A stretch of 64,000 nt of DNA from Salinimicrobium sp963739625 (GTDB lineage Bacteria; Bacteroidota; Bacteroidia; Flavobacteriales; Flavobacteriaceae): the NCBI GenBank assembly GCA_963739625.1, contig CAVUAU010000009.1, forward strand, positions 287,553-351,552, in the 5' to 3' direction. How positions within the stretch are numbered: position 1 is the first letter of the stretch; the number at the start of each line of letters is the position of its first letter. The notes below the pieces were generated by a model. The model had not been told where the DNA came from, did not search any database, and saw only the letters and a program-made list of their open reading frames with translations. Below, piece after piece: positions 18,161 through 26,801 of this stretch. A program made the position numbers and the translations under genes.

Positions 18161-20179
18161 ATGAAAACGAAAAAAAAATTACACATAAACTTTATTTGGA
18201 TTGCGCTCTTAGCTTTGAGTGTCGTTTCTTGTGTTGAGAAAGAAGTTTCCATTAGTTCACCAGACTCAGCCAATAAATTGACCTTTTCTCTTGATAATGA
18301 AGGAATCCCTTATTACAGTCTTATTTCAGGAGAGGAAGTAATTATAGCACCTTCAAAAATGGGTTTTGACTTCGAAGAATCACCTTCTATGAACCAAGGA
18401 TTTGAAATTATATCATCAGAATCGACTTCAGTCGATGAAACCTGGGAACAACCATGGGGAGAATTTAAAGACGTTCAGGATAAGCACAATCAACTAATTG
18501 TTCACCTTAAGGAAAAAGAAGATCCTCACAGATTAATGGATGTCATTTTTCGTGTTTTTGACGATGGAGTTGGTTACCGTTATTCTTTTCCTGAACAACC
18601 GAATTTGAAAAAGGTGAAAATTTCTGAAGAGCTAACCGAGTTCAGTTTTACGGAAGAGCCGAATGTTTGGTGGATACCCGTACACTCTGAAAATAGCTAC
18701 TATGAAAGCTTCTACAGAAAAAGTCCAATGAACCAAACAGATACAATCAATACTCCCGCCACCTTCGAAACAAAATCCGGTAAGTTTTTGGCCATTCACG
18801 AAGCAAATTTGACGGACTTTGCTTCAATGACTTTATTGAACACTACCGACAATACGTATAAAAGTGAATTGGTTCCTTGGGCCAATGGTGTGAAAGTTTA
18901 TGCAGAGGCACCATTTGTGACTCCCTGGAGGACCATCATTGTTTCGGATAACCCTGGTGGGCTCATGACCTCAACTCTAATGTTGAACCTAAATGAGCCT
19001 TCTGAGATTGAAAATGTTTCCTGGATCGAACCGTCGAAATACCTGGGAATCTGGTGGGGTATGCACCTTGAAAAGTTTACCTGGGGACAGGGTGAAAAAC
19101 ATGGAGCAACAACAAAAAACACGAAGCAGTATATTGATTTTGCTGCTGAAAATGATTTTGATGGAGTTCTAGTTGAAGGATGGAACGTGGGATGGGATGG
19201 AGACTGGACCGCCGATGGAACCGCCTTCAGTTTTACTCAAGCCTATCCTGATTTTGATCTTGAGGAAATTTCTGAATATGCAGCGACTAAAAATGTTCGC
19301 TTAATTGGGCACCACGAAACAGCAGGTGCGGCTAAACATTACGAAAACCAGTTGGATGACGCCTTTGCATTATATAATAAATTAGGAGTTAATACGGTGA
19401 AAACCGGGTATGTGAACAAATATCTTGATAACAAAGAGTGGCATGACAGTCAGTATGGAGTTCGTCATTATAGAAATGTAGTTGAGACTGCAGCCAGGTA
19501 TAATATTATGATAGATAATCATGAGCCTGTTAAGGGCACAGGATTGCAGCGTACTTACCCCAATTTGATGACCCAAGAAGGTGGAAGGGGACAGGAATAT
19601 AATGCTTGGTCAGCTGATGGAGGTAATACTCCTGAACACACCACAGTACTTCCTTTTACAAGAATGTTAGCTGGCCCCTTTGACTTTACTCCGGGAAATT
19701 TTGATTTTGATTATGAAACAACAAATCATGCAAAAGTGCAGACCACTTTAGCCAAGCAACTGGCTCTTTATGTAGTCATTTTTAGTCCTCTTCAAATGGC
19801 TTCAGATCTTCCAGAAAATTATGAAGGAAAACCCGAATTTGAATTTATCAAAGAAGTTCCAACGATTTGGGCAGATACAAAGGTGTTGAATGCAGAAATA
19901 GGAAATTATGCTACTGTTGTCAGGAAAGATTGGGACAGCGAAAACTGGTATCTCGGTTCAATTACTGATGAAAAAGCCAGAGATCTTAACGTCTCCTTAG
20001 AGTTCTTAGAACCAGGCGAAAAATATGAGGCCGAAATTTTTGAAGATGGTGAAGATGCCGATTATAAAACTAATCCCTACCCGGTGAAGATTTCTAGACA
20101 AACAGTGGACAACACTACAACTTTAAAGCTTAATCTTCAGCCCGGCGGAGGAACAGCGATAAAGTTTCATCCACTTTAG
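18161..20179 (+). CDS. GH97 alpha-glucosidase (SusB-like), lipoprotein
   Basis: 672 aa from the ATG at 18161, which gives a clean lipoprotein signal (LLALSVVSC, Cys 24); the ATG at 18140 would add 7 residues. The N-terminal beta-sandwich opens SISSPDSANKLTFSL, the barrel has KYLGIWWGMH and VLVEGWNVGWDGDW, and catalytic/Ca-site motifs GHHETAG, MTQEGGRGQEYNAW and GGNTPEHTTVLPFTR follow, then a C-terminal beta domain. The glutamates in the HHET, QEG and PEHT motifs correspond to the base and acid residues of inverting SusB-type enzymes rather than the Asp-dependent retaining GH97 group, so exo-release of glucose from alpha-linked oligosaccharides is inferred. Last gene of the operon, with a strong terminator 33 bases downstream. 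Confidence 0.93.
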   Translation: MKTKKKLHINFIWIALLALSVVSCVEKEVSISSPDSANKLTFSLDNEGIPYYSLISGEEVIIAPSKMGFDFEESPSMNQGFEIISSESTSVDETWEQPWGEFKDVQDKHNQLIVHLKEKEDPHRLMDVIFRVFDDGVGYRYSFPEQPNLKKVKISEELTEFSFTEEPNVWWIPVHSENSYYESFYRKSPMNQTDTINTPATFETKSGKFLAIHEANLTDFASMTLLNTTDNTYKSELVPWANGVKVYAEAPFVTPWRTIIVSDNPGGLMTSTLMLNLNEPSEIENVSWIEPSKYLGIWWGMHLEKFTWGQGEKHGATTKNTKQYIDFAAENDFDGVLVEGWNVGWDGDWTADGTAFSFTQAYPDFDLEEISEYAATKNVRLIGHHETAGAAKHYENQLDDAFALYNKLGVNTVKTGYVNKYLDNKEWHDSQYGVRHYRNVVETAARYNIMIDNHEPVKGTGLQRTYPNLMTQEGGRGQEYNAWSADGGNTPEHTTVLPFTRMLAGPFDFTPGNFDFDYETTNHAKVQTTLAKQLALYVVIFSPLQMASDLPENYEGKPEFEFIKEVPTIWADTKVLNAEIGNYATVVRKDWDSENWYLGSITDEKARDLNVSLEFLEPGEKYEAEIFEDGEDADYKTNPYPVKISRQTVDNTTTLKLNLQPGGGTAIKFHPL

Positions 20180-20211
20180 AGATCGGTTGTTGTAGAGTAG
20201 TTGTTTTTTAG

Positions 20212-20247
20212 ACACCCCAAAAAGTTATTTTTTGGGGTGTTTTTTTT
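20212..20247 (+). terminator. Terminator of the polysaccharide operon
   Basis: ACACCCCAAAAA pairs with TTTTTGGGGTGT around a short loop, followed by a run of T. It closes the 10732-20179 operon. Confidence 0.9.
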
Positions 20248-20520
20248 GATTATTGTGGAGAATTTCTAGTCCTAAGGAAAGAGCATCACCTTCTTCTTTC
20301 CACCTTTTAATCTATATTTGTTTCACTCCTTCCCTACAGGTATAAATTAAAGCGTATAAAACCTGCGAAATCCTAGAGAATTTTGAAGCTGTTAGCGTCA
20401 TTCGCATTGTGGCCCACGGCTAAATGCTGAAAGCTAAAGGCTAACTCTTAAAATTATCTTAACTTTAGTGCAGTTAATCTGTCTTAAGGACAACAATAAA
20501 AAGAACAACTTGCCCCCTAA
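20248..20520. other. Intergenic region between the PUL and the restriction-system remnant
   Basis: No gene is seen. TAACTTTA at 20460-20467 is a weak -7 candidate for the following gene. Short imperfect repeats of GGCTAA/AGCTAA type at about 20415-20450 have no clear meaning. Confidence 0.35.
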
Positions 20521-21219
20521 ATGGCAAAAGCAGACATTGATTTTGAAAAAGAACTCTGGGATGCGGCGAACGAACTACGTGGCGCGGTATCTGAGAATAA
20601 CTATAAAAACTACATCCTCCCCCTTGAAATTGTGGACCTGGCAAAAATGTACAACCTGGACAAGATCGATATTTCCATAGTTGACGATAAGTTCCAGGCC
20701 ATTGTAAAGGAAAAAGGCGACGAGAACATCAAAGTAGAATTGCTGCGCAGGATCATTAATGACGAGATACGGGTGCGAATGCCAAAGAACATCCGCATGC
20801 GAAAGCTGAAAGACGAGCTGGAAAAAGTGCTGAGCAACTACCACCGGAATTCTTTGGATTCCATAGCTGCAATAAAGCACCTACTGGACATCGCAAATGA
20901 ATTTCAGCAGGATGACATCAGGACCAGGCAACTCGGTTTAACCGAAGATGAGCTGGCATTCTATGATCTCTTATCGGCCAACGAAAAGCTCCTCAACCAA
21001 TCCGGCCCCATCCAGGACCTGGTGCATACTGTAGTGAACTCAGTCAAGAAAAACCTCCAGCTCGACTGGACCAAAAAAGAAGACGCCCGCGCCGCCATTC
21101 GGTTAGCCGTGAAAAAAGAATTACGGGGAAAAGTACCATTTTCGGAACTTGATAATCTGCTAAAGGAAGTGATTGAGCAGGCAGAGGGGCAGTACAGGGA
21201 CTGGCCGATGGAGGCGTAG
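20521..21219 (+). pseudogene. Chimeric remnant of a type I restriction system: HsdM start fused to HsdR end
   Basis: 232 aa, uninterrupted. Residues 1 to about 36 (DIDFEKELWDAANELRGAV, then SENNYKNYILPL) are the standard opening of the HsdM methylase N-terminal domain. From about residue 37 the sequence instead follows the C-terminal helical region of HsdR (DUF3387-type): LLRRIINDEIRVRMPKNIR, IANEFQQDDIRTRQLGLTEDELAFYDLL, then LDWTKKEDARAAIRLAVKKEL and a KEVIEQAEGQYRDW end. The junction is near 20630. A single deletion between hsdM and hsdR would remove the methylase core, hsdS and the motor/nuclease part and leave this in-frame chimera. It keeps no methyltransferase or nuclease motif. Confidence 0.8.
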
Positions 21220-21274
21220 GATGTTCTTTGAGTAAACGGGACCGGTTTCAAAATGGTCTTAAATCTGTAAAGTA

Positions 21275-21415
21275 AAGGGCTCAATAAGGGCTCAATTGTG
21301 AAAGTGTGAAGAAAATAGAAATGCGCAATCACAATGATATCGGGCAGTTTCAGTTGGTTGGTAAGGGCTCATTAATTTCTCATAATAACAATTGTAAGGA
21401 CTCATAAAGGGCTCA
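21275..21415 (+). repeat. AAGGGCTCA direct repeats beside the integrase
   Basis: AAGGGCTCA occurs at 21275, 21286, 21363 and 21407, with a one-mismatch copy AAGGACTCA at 21396. Two pairs show an 11-base period, the same as the AGTACAGAAT pairs at the island ends. They occupy most of the gap 21220-21443 between the HsdM-HsdR remnant and the 3' end of the integrase gene. Likely protein-binding sites, perhaps arm sites of this or a lost element. Confidence 0.6.
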
Positions 21416-21443
21416 TCAATGGTGAAGAATGAAGGCATCTTGC

Positions 21444-22775
21444 TTAAAAATTGATTACACTCTCCAGAGCATCATCTGCCTCTTTGTGAATAAAATTTGC
21501 CTGATAATTCAAGGTAGTTTTTAAGTCACTATGCCTGTAAAGTTTCTGCAACATAAGAGGGTGGATTTTGTCACCGGCTATATTACCAAACGTATGGCGG
21601 GCAATGTGATTAGAAAGGTTTTTGTCAATTCCACACTCTTCCGCTATTCGCTTCAGAAATTTATTCAAAACTTTAGTAGCATTTCTCATTTTGAGAAATA
21701 TACTTTTTTGATCCTGTGGATCTGCATCTTTCAAAAAAGGAAAAATATAACCGTTATTTTCTATTTTGTCCTCCCGGTAAAGATCTAGGATTCGTTCGGC
21801 TTTGTCGGGAACCTTAAAGCTTAGTGGTTTTTCATTTTTATTCATCACATAATATAACCGGCTGTCTTTAATGTCTTTCCATCTCAGTGCTACTACATCT
21901 GAAATTCTTATACCTGCAAAATAGAAGGAAACAAGCCAGACATTCCGGGTATGCCATATAGAAGAATGGCTTTCCGCCTGGAGATTTTCTATTCTTGTAA
22001 CTTCTTTAGAAGTCAAACCAATTTTGTTTCCTGAGCCAATCCGAATCTTTTCTTTTTCGCCCGCAAAAGGATAATACTTGGACGAAACAATTCCATCTTT
22101 TATGGCGACATTGAAGAGCGTTCTAATGAAAATAAGTTGATTCGTAATGGTTCTGGTCTTATGCCTCATATAAGTAGAGCAAAAGATCTTGTACTTATTG
22201 AGGAATGATCCATTGATTTCCCGGAACTCCAGCCGCGTATTCTTCTTAAAATAGTAAATAGCATCCTCGAAGGAGAGTTGACCCTTTCTGGTCTTACTTA
22301 CTCTTAAGCGTCTCCGTTCCTTGATTCCTTTTATAACTTCTTCTTTCTTTTTTGAACTCTTCAGGTTTAGGAACTCTTCCAGGTTGTAAAGAATAGATAA
22401 CTCGGATTTTGCGACAGAAAAAGTTCCTTTATCATGTTTTTGCTTTACACGTTCAGCAGCCACTGCAAAGAAAGCTTGAGAACCTCCCGGGCCTTTGAGT
22501 TTATTTTTAATTTGCCTCGGAGTCAGGTCATCTTCTGAATGAAAATACAGATCCTGAGCCTCAGTAATTTTCTTCATCAGGAAATAATTGAGCTTCTTAT
22601 GATTTGGATGGCTCTTCTTAACTTTTTCGAACCTTTTATCCCAGTCCTTCTCCAAAACGTAGTGGCCCAGCCAATGATAATTTGTCTTGTAATTTTCACT
22701 TATTCTAAGAGCAAGAGGAATGGTTCCGTCTTTTTTGATCATATTTTTGCGAAGGACAACTTTTATACTGGCCAT
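21444..22775 (-). CDS. Tyrosine-type site-specific integrase of the island
   Basis: 443 aa. N-terminal arm-binding domain (MASIKVVLRKNMIKKDG, residues 1-90), a helical SAM-like core-binding domain (about 115-235) and a catalytic domain. The catalytic residues are visible: R290 in FAGIRISDV, a Lys in the NKNEKPLSF hairpin (about 313-316), H390 and R393 in HIARHTF, H415 in LYRHSD and nucleophile Y424 in LNYQ. The spacing is normal and nothing is missing, so it should be active. It lies 175 bp inside the right repeat and is transcribed away from it. It is expected to recombine the 88-bp att repeats. Confidence 0.95.
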   Translation of the reverse strand: MASIKVVLRKNMIKKDGTIPLALRISENYKTNYHWLGHYVLEKDWDKRFEKVKKSHPNHKKLNYFLMKKITEAQDLYFHSEDDLTPRQIKNKLKGPGGSQAFFAVAAERVKQKHDKGTFSVAKSELSILYNLEEFLNLKSSKKKEEVIKGIKERRRLRVSKTRKGQLSFEDAIYYFKKNTRLEFREINGSFLNKYKIFCSTYMRHKTRTITNQLIFIRTLFNVAIKDGIVSSKYYPFAGEKEKIRIGSGNKIGLTSKEVTRIENLQAESHSSIWHTRNVWLVSFYFAGIRISDVVALRWKDIKDSRLYYVMNKNEKPLSFKVPDKAERILDLYREDKIENNGYIFPFLKDADPQDQKSIFLKMRNATKVLNKFLKRIAEECGIDKNLSNHIARHTFGNIAGDKIHPLMLQKLYRHSDLKTTLNYQANFIHKEADDALESVINF

Positions 22776-22824
22776 AATCCTCTTATCTTTAGACTTTTAA
22801 AGATAGGTAAAAGTTCCAAAAACC

Positions 22825-22845
22825 AGTACAGAATAAGTACAGAAT
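22825..22845 (+). repeat. Tandem 10-mer pair AGTACAGAAT at the right island end
   Basis: AGTACAGAAT at 22825-22834 and 22836-22845 has the same spacing and orientation as the left pair at 4383-4403. It sits between the integrase start codon and the right att repeat. Confidence 0.75.
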
Positions 22846-22949
22846 AATCCCATTTTACCCCCCTTTTTTTGATATCAATAAAAATGTCAACCTCTGGAAA
22901 TCCTAATGTTTATGCGGGTTTGTTGGATTTTACTGATTCTCTAATTGCA

Positions 22950-23037
22950 GCTCATAACCCGAAGGTCACTGGTTCGAGTCCAGTTCCCGCTACTAGCAAA
23001 GACAAGGCTTCACAGAAATGTGAAGCCTTTTTCTTTT
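22950..23037 (+). repeat. Right attachment-site repeat with a tRNA-fMet 3' fragment
   Basis: Identical over 88 bp to 4289-4376. It carries the anticodon arm from the loop onward, the T arm and the acceptor end of initiator tRNA plus its terminator, but no 5' half, so it is a tRNA fragment and not a second gene. It is probably the chromosomal 3' end displaced by integration. Confidence 0.93.
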
Positions 23038-23095
23038 GCGGTAAGTACGAAATATGGCTGTTCAAAATTGTTTCACCTAAGATGAAGGCTTTTGC

Positions 23096-24286
23096 TCACT
23101 CTTTTGTTTTCTTAGTGAATTTCTGCGTCTGTTTGAGAATAGTAGTAAAAAGTTCTTCCTTGTTAAACGGCTTTAAAAGGTAATCTGAAAATCCCTTTTT
23201 TCGCAGCTCTTCTCCTTCCTGTGCGTACAACGAGCCTGTTAGGGCAATCACAGGAATTGATCGGGTTATTGCTGCATTAATTTCTTCTAGTTTTTGAAGA
23301 AATTCATATCCGTCTATTTCGGGCATTTTAAGATCTGTCAGGATCACATCAAATTCATGTTGAGATATCAGCTCCAATGCTGCTCTCCCATTTTCGGCAG
23401 GGATACAATGCATTTCCTTCGATTCCAGGAATTTTTGCACGATCATACGATTCAATTCACTGTCGTCGACTAAAAGAATCCTCAGGTCTTTCAAGGCCTT
23501 CCAGGAGTTGAGCGTAAGAGGGAGGCTCTCTTCCTGCTCCTCTATTGGAGCTGAAAGTGTAAAACTGAACTTCGAGCCGCTCTCAGGTGCACTTTCAACA
23601 ACGAGGCTGCCGCCCATGGCCTCTACGAGTTGTTGACTTATCGTCAATCCCAGGCCGGTTCCGCCGAAATTGACGTTGGTGTCTCCATCACCCTGGTGAA
23701 AGGCGGTAAAAATCTTTTCAAGATATTCTTTAGAAATTCCCATTCCTGTATCCTCTACTGAAAACTGGAGTTGAACTTTTGAATCTGTTTTTTCTATCAA
23801 CACGACTCGCAGGCCCACTGAACCGGTTTTGGTAAACTTGATTGAGTTGGAGATGAGGTTTAATATCACCTGGCTCAGCTTGAGTGAGTCAAGGAGCACT
23901 TTCCCGGGAATATCGGTGTCAATATCCACAAAGAAATCCAGGCCTTTTCTCTCTGCTAACAGGCGTTGTCCACCTAGTTGTAACGCGAGGCTGTCCTTTA
24001 GGGCAACGGGTTTAAGGTTCAATTCCAACTTTCCCGATTTGAGCTTACTGAAGTCCAGGAGGTTGTTGACCATTTCCATTAGGTGCTCAGACGTCTGCAT
24101 AAGTCCTTCGGTGTAGTTTCTAACTTCCTCTATGGAATTGGTAGAAGAGAGAAGCTGCGAGATTCCAATAATTGCGTTTAATGGATTTCTGATCTCATGC
24201 CCCACAGCTGCCAAAATATCAACACTGTCGACCTTAACGTCTTCACCACCGGGGCAGGGGGCAGGAACTTCATAGCGTTGCATCAT
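23096..24286 (-). CDS. Hybrid histidine kinase-response regulator without sensor domain
   Basis: 396 aa. HisKA domain with the phospho-acceptor H30 in AAVGHEIRNPLNAI, then HATPase_c with the N box LNLISNSIKFT, the G boxes DTGMGIS and GGTGLGL, and from about residue 265 a receiver domain (LRILLVDDSELNR, phospho-acceptor Asp in ILTDLKMPEIDG, Lys in YLLKPF). Only about 20 residues precede the HisKA helix and none is hydrophobic, so the protein is cytosolic and lacks any input domain. It must take its signal from a partner or act as a phosphorelay node. It is the first gene right of the island, with its 3' end only 58 bases from the att repeat. Confidence 0.9.
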   Translation of the reverse strand: MMQRYEVPAPCPGGEDVKVDSVDILAAVGHEIRNPLNAIIGISQLLSSTNSIEEVRNYTEGLMQTSEHLMEMVNNLLDFSKLKSGKLELNLKPVALKDSLALQLGGQRLLAERKGLDFFVDIDTDIPGKVLLDSLKLSQVILNLISNSIKFTKTGSVGLRVVLIEKTDSKVQLQFSVEDTGMGISKEYLEKIFTAFHQGDGDTNVNFGGTGLGLTISQQLVEAMGGSLVVESAPESGSKFSFTLSAPIEEQEESLPLTLNSWKALKDLRILLVDDSELNRMIVQKFLESKEMHCIPAENGRAALELISQHEFDVILTDLKMPEIDGYEFLQKLEEINAAITRSIPVIALTGSLYAQEGEELRKKGFSDYLLKPFNKEELFTTILKQTQKFTKKTKE

Positions 24287-24476
24287 GGATGGGATTAAAA
24301 ATAATTTATTTTTCTGGGGCTAATTCATCCGAATCAAAAACAAAAGATCCGTGATAGCAAAAGAACACTAAAAGAATTATAAGTCGTTGAGAAATGACCG
24401 CTTAGCGGTGCCCAAATCAAATTTGGACACCAATCGTTACCGGTTTAGGGGGATGAGGAAAGTTGAATTTCTCCTT

Positions 24477-25649
24477 TTAGTTAATAGTCATCGCATATTG
24501 ACTTGGACTTAGATCTGTAGTATTTTTAAATGCTTTACTGAATGAGGTTCTATTTGCGAAACCACATTCCGCAGCCAAAGCTTCAATAGTGTTATTTTCC
24601 AGGAAACCTTCGTCAATCAATTTCTTTGCATAATCCATTCGCAAGGAATTTTTATAGGCAGAAAAACTTAGACCATAAGCTCTTTTAAGAAAATAGGATA
24701 TATGATGTGAAGGCATTTCCATTTCCCGGGCGCATTGAGTAAGATTGAAATCTTGATTCAGGTACAGTTTCTTCTGATTTAAAAGTCCAAGTTTGGTTTC
24801 TACCTCCTGTTCTGCAAGGCCATACTTCAAATTATCGTTTTCAGGCTTTTCCTCTTTTTGAATAGTTTGTAAAGAGGATGTTTCCTGAGGCAATTGAGGA
24901 TATCCATGTAAGATGCTTGGAAAATAAACAGGAACAATTCCAATTACCAGAAATGATAAATACAGAGTTAAGGTTACTATGCCTGCAATTTGTTGACCCT
25001 GGACTAATGGGAAAAGTACACTGAAGTTCATTTTTTCCAACGAATACAAGATAGCGAGAACTGCAAAAATCCATAGGAGTGCCCAAAACAACATCAGCCA
25101 TTTGTTGAGGATGCTTTTTAGTTTGTCGTCCTTTCCCAGTTTCAAAAATTTCCACAATTGAGGCAATAAAACCATTAAGATCCCAAGCTGCCATAAATGC
25201 CTGATCAAAACATGTTCATTCAAATTTAGCAACAAATATTTTGCCTGTAGCCTGTTCTCAGGATTTGAGATAGCCTTTGAAAGAATATCGGTATATACTT
25301 TATCTGGCTGAAGGTAAATGTATACGACATCAACCAGTGCCAAAAAGAAAGGCACAAATAAAAGGAGCTGCCTCTTCTTCCATTGAAGTTGATCGGTGAA
25401 AACAACTTGAAAATAGTAATATATAGGGACGAAGAATAAATTGTAGGGGATAAGCGGCCATAGAAAAAACCACGGGTACTGGTCTAAATGACCACCATCT
25501 ACAATATATGTTTGGAGGGTGTAGATGGATAGCAAAAGATAAAAGGCTCCCAGAAAAAAAGTCGCCTTTGTATTGGTTGATCTTTTAAGAAATAAAAGAG
25601 TTGATAGTACAAAACCGAAAATAGATGCTATTAATAGTATATTGATCAA
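24477..25649 (-). CDS. Membrane-anchored AraC-family regulator
   Basis: 390 aa. About seven hydrophobic helices fill residues 1-240 (for example IASIFGFVLSTLLFL, LLLFVPFFLALVDVVYIYL, IVTLTLYLSFLVIGIVPVYF), then a linker and a C-terminal AraC DNA-binding domain (about 285-390) with two helix-turn-helices: LTQCAREMEMPSHHISYFL and IEALAAECGFANRTSFSKAF, ending in SPSQYAM. Fusing a polytopic membrane sensor to an AraC domain is common in Flavobacteriia. The target genes are unknown; the neighbouring kinase and LuxR-type genes are on the same strand but separated by 190-260 bases. Confidence 0.88.
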   Translation of the reverse strand: MINILLIASIFGFVLSTLLFLKRSTNTKATFFLGAFYLLLSIYTLQTYIVDGGHLDQYPWFFLWPLIPYNLFFVPIYYYFQVVFTDQLQWKKRQLLLFVPFFLALVDVVYIYLQPDKVYTDILSKAISNPENRLQAKYLLLNLNEHVLIRHLWQLGILMVLLPQLWKFLKLGKDDKLKSILNKWLMLFWALLWIFAVLAILYSLEKMNFSVLFPLVQGQQIAGIVTLTLYLSFLVIGIVPVYFPSILHGYPQLPQETSSLQTIQKEEKPENDNLKYGLAEQEVETKLGLLNQKKLYLNQDFNLTQCAREMEMPSHHISYFLKRAYGLSFSAYKNSLRMDYAKKLIDEGFLENNTIEALAAECGFANRTSFSKAFKNTTDLSPSQYAMTIN

Positions 25650-25913
25650 AAGGCAATTATTACAGTTAGAGTCGTTACCACATTCAAGTCGGAATCATTT
25701 TAATTTACACATTGAAGAAATTACCGTTTTTCCGAAAATGACATCATTTTTGTGAAAAATCGGAAACAAAGAAAAGGAATGGATGAATTGTCTGCAAATT
25801 ATTATTGAAGGTAATATACTTTTTCGTGCTTCCGTCAAGAGCAGATGCAGAATTTTCCTGCTTGCTCTTTTGTTCTCCCGGCGAAAGGTTTTTAAGTTAT
25901 CACTGCCCAATTT

Positions 25914-26591
25914 CTACATCAGGTCAAAAGCCTGGGCATATTGTGTGAAATCGAAAATGGTAGATATTCCTAGTTTCGATTTTATGTTCTTCCGGTGAGT
26001 ATTCACGGTCTCTACAGAAATATGTAACTGGCTGGCTATATCAATAGAACTCTTTCCCAAGGCCACCAGGTGGAGGATCTCCCTTTCCCTGCCGGTGAGC
26101 TGCAAAAATTTACCAATGTTCTTTCTCAGGAATTCACTTTCAGCCAGAAGTCGCCGGGCCTTGTTGGGTATGTGCTTTAATTCATCAATAGGAATGGCTG
26201 TCGTCACAAGATGCGTGGGTTCTCCCGCGGCATCCTGAAAAAAAATGCGGGTGGAGCCAATATGCCAAACCCAATCTTCACGCTCCTTTAGTTTAACCTG
26301 TTGAAGAAAAGTAAAACTTTCTTTGGTGTTGCGGGAACCAAGCATATTTTTTAAACGGCACAGAAAATCTTCGGCATCATCAAGATTAAAGAATTGCTTG
26401 AGGTAATCTGCCCCAATCTTTCTCAATTCTTCGAGGCTTAGGCCCAGCCCCTCCAGTCCATTTCTGTTCATGTAGATAGACTGAAAAGGTTCCAGTTGCT
26501 GAATGATCACTACAGCAGGCATAGCCTCTGCGGAAGGGATAAAAGAATTAATTTTCTTCTCCAGTTCCTTGTTATTGCAATATTTATCCAT
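25914..26591 (-). CDS. PAS-like plus LuxR-type transcriptional regulator
   Basis: 225 aa, no signal peptide or membrane helix. Residues about 22-130 look like a PAS fold (VVIIQQLEPFQSIYMNRNGLEGLG, later DWVWHIGSTRIFFQDAAGEP). Residues about 162-220 are a LuxR/FixJ helix-turn-helix (LTGREREILHLVALGKSSID, then IASQLHISVETVNTHRKNI). No receiver domain is present, so it is probably a one-component regulator. Likely transcribed alone. Confidence 0.87.
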   Translation of the reverse strand: MDKYCNNKELEKKINSFIPSAEAMPAVVIIQQLEPFQSIYMNRNGLEGLGLSLEELRKIGADYLKQFFNLDDAEDFLCRLKNMLGSRNTKESFTFLQQVKLKEREDWVWHIGSTRIFFQDAAGEPTHLVTTAIPIDELKHIPNKARRLLAESEFLRKNIGKFLQLTGREREILHLVALGKSSIDIASQLHISVETVNTHRKNIKSKLGISTIFDFTQYAQAFDLM

Positions 26592-26801
26592 TCTTTTTGA
26601 TAAACAACTTTAAATAAAGATAAAAATCCTGGTGATAAACTACCGAAAAATCTTTGGCTTCCAGAATGTTATTTACGGAAGAAATTTTGGTAGCAGAAGA
26701 TCTTCCGAAGCAAAAGATCTCTGCAAATCCTAAACGCGGCCATCGAGGAATGTCATTGCTAAATTGCCATTAATTACCTATCTTTTTTAAAAATTGTAAT
26801 A

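Noticed and set aside
22950..23022. Second tRNA-Met gene at the right island end
   Set aside because: Only the part from the anticodon loop onward is present; the bases upstream do not form a D arm or 5' acceptor strand.
22869..23183. Open frame of 104 codons across the right att repeat
   Set aside because: It reads through the tRNA fragment and terminator hairpin and has no protein-like pattern; the att repeat explains the sequence.
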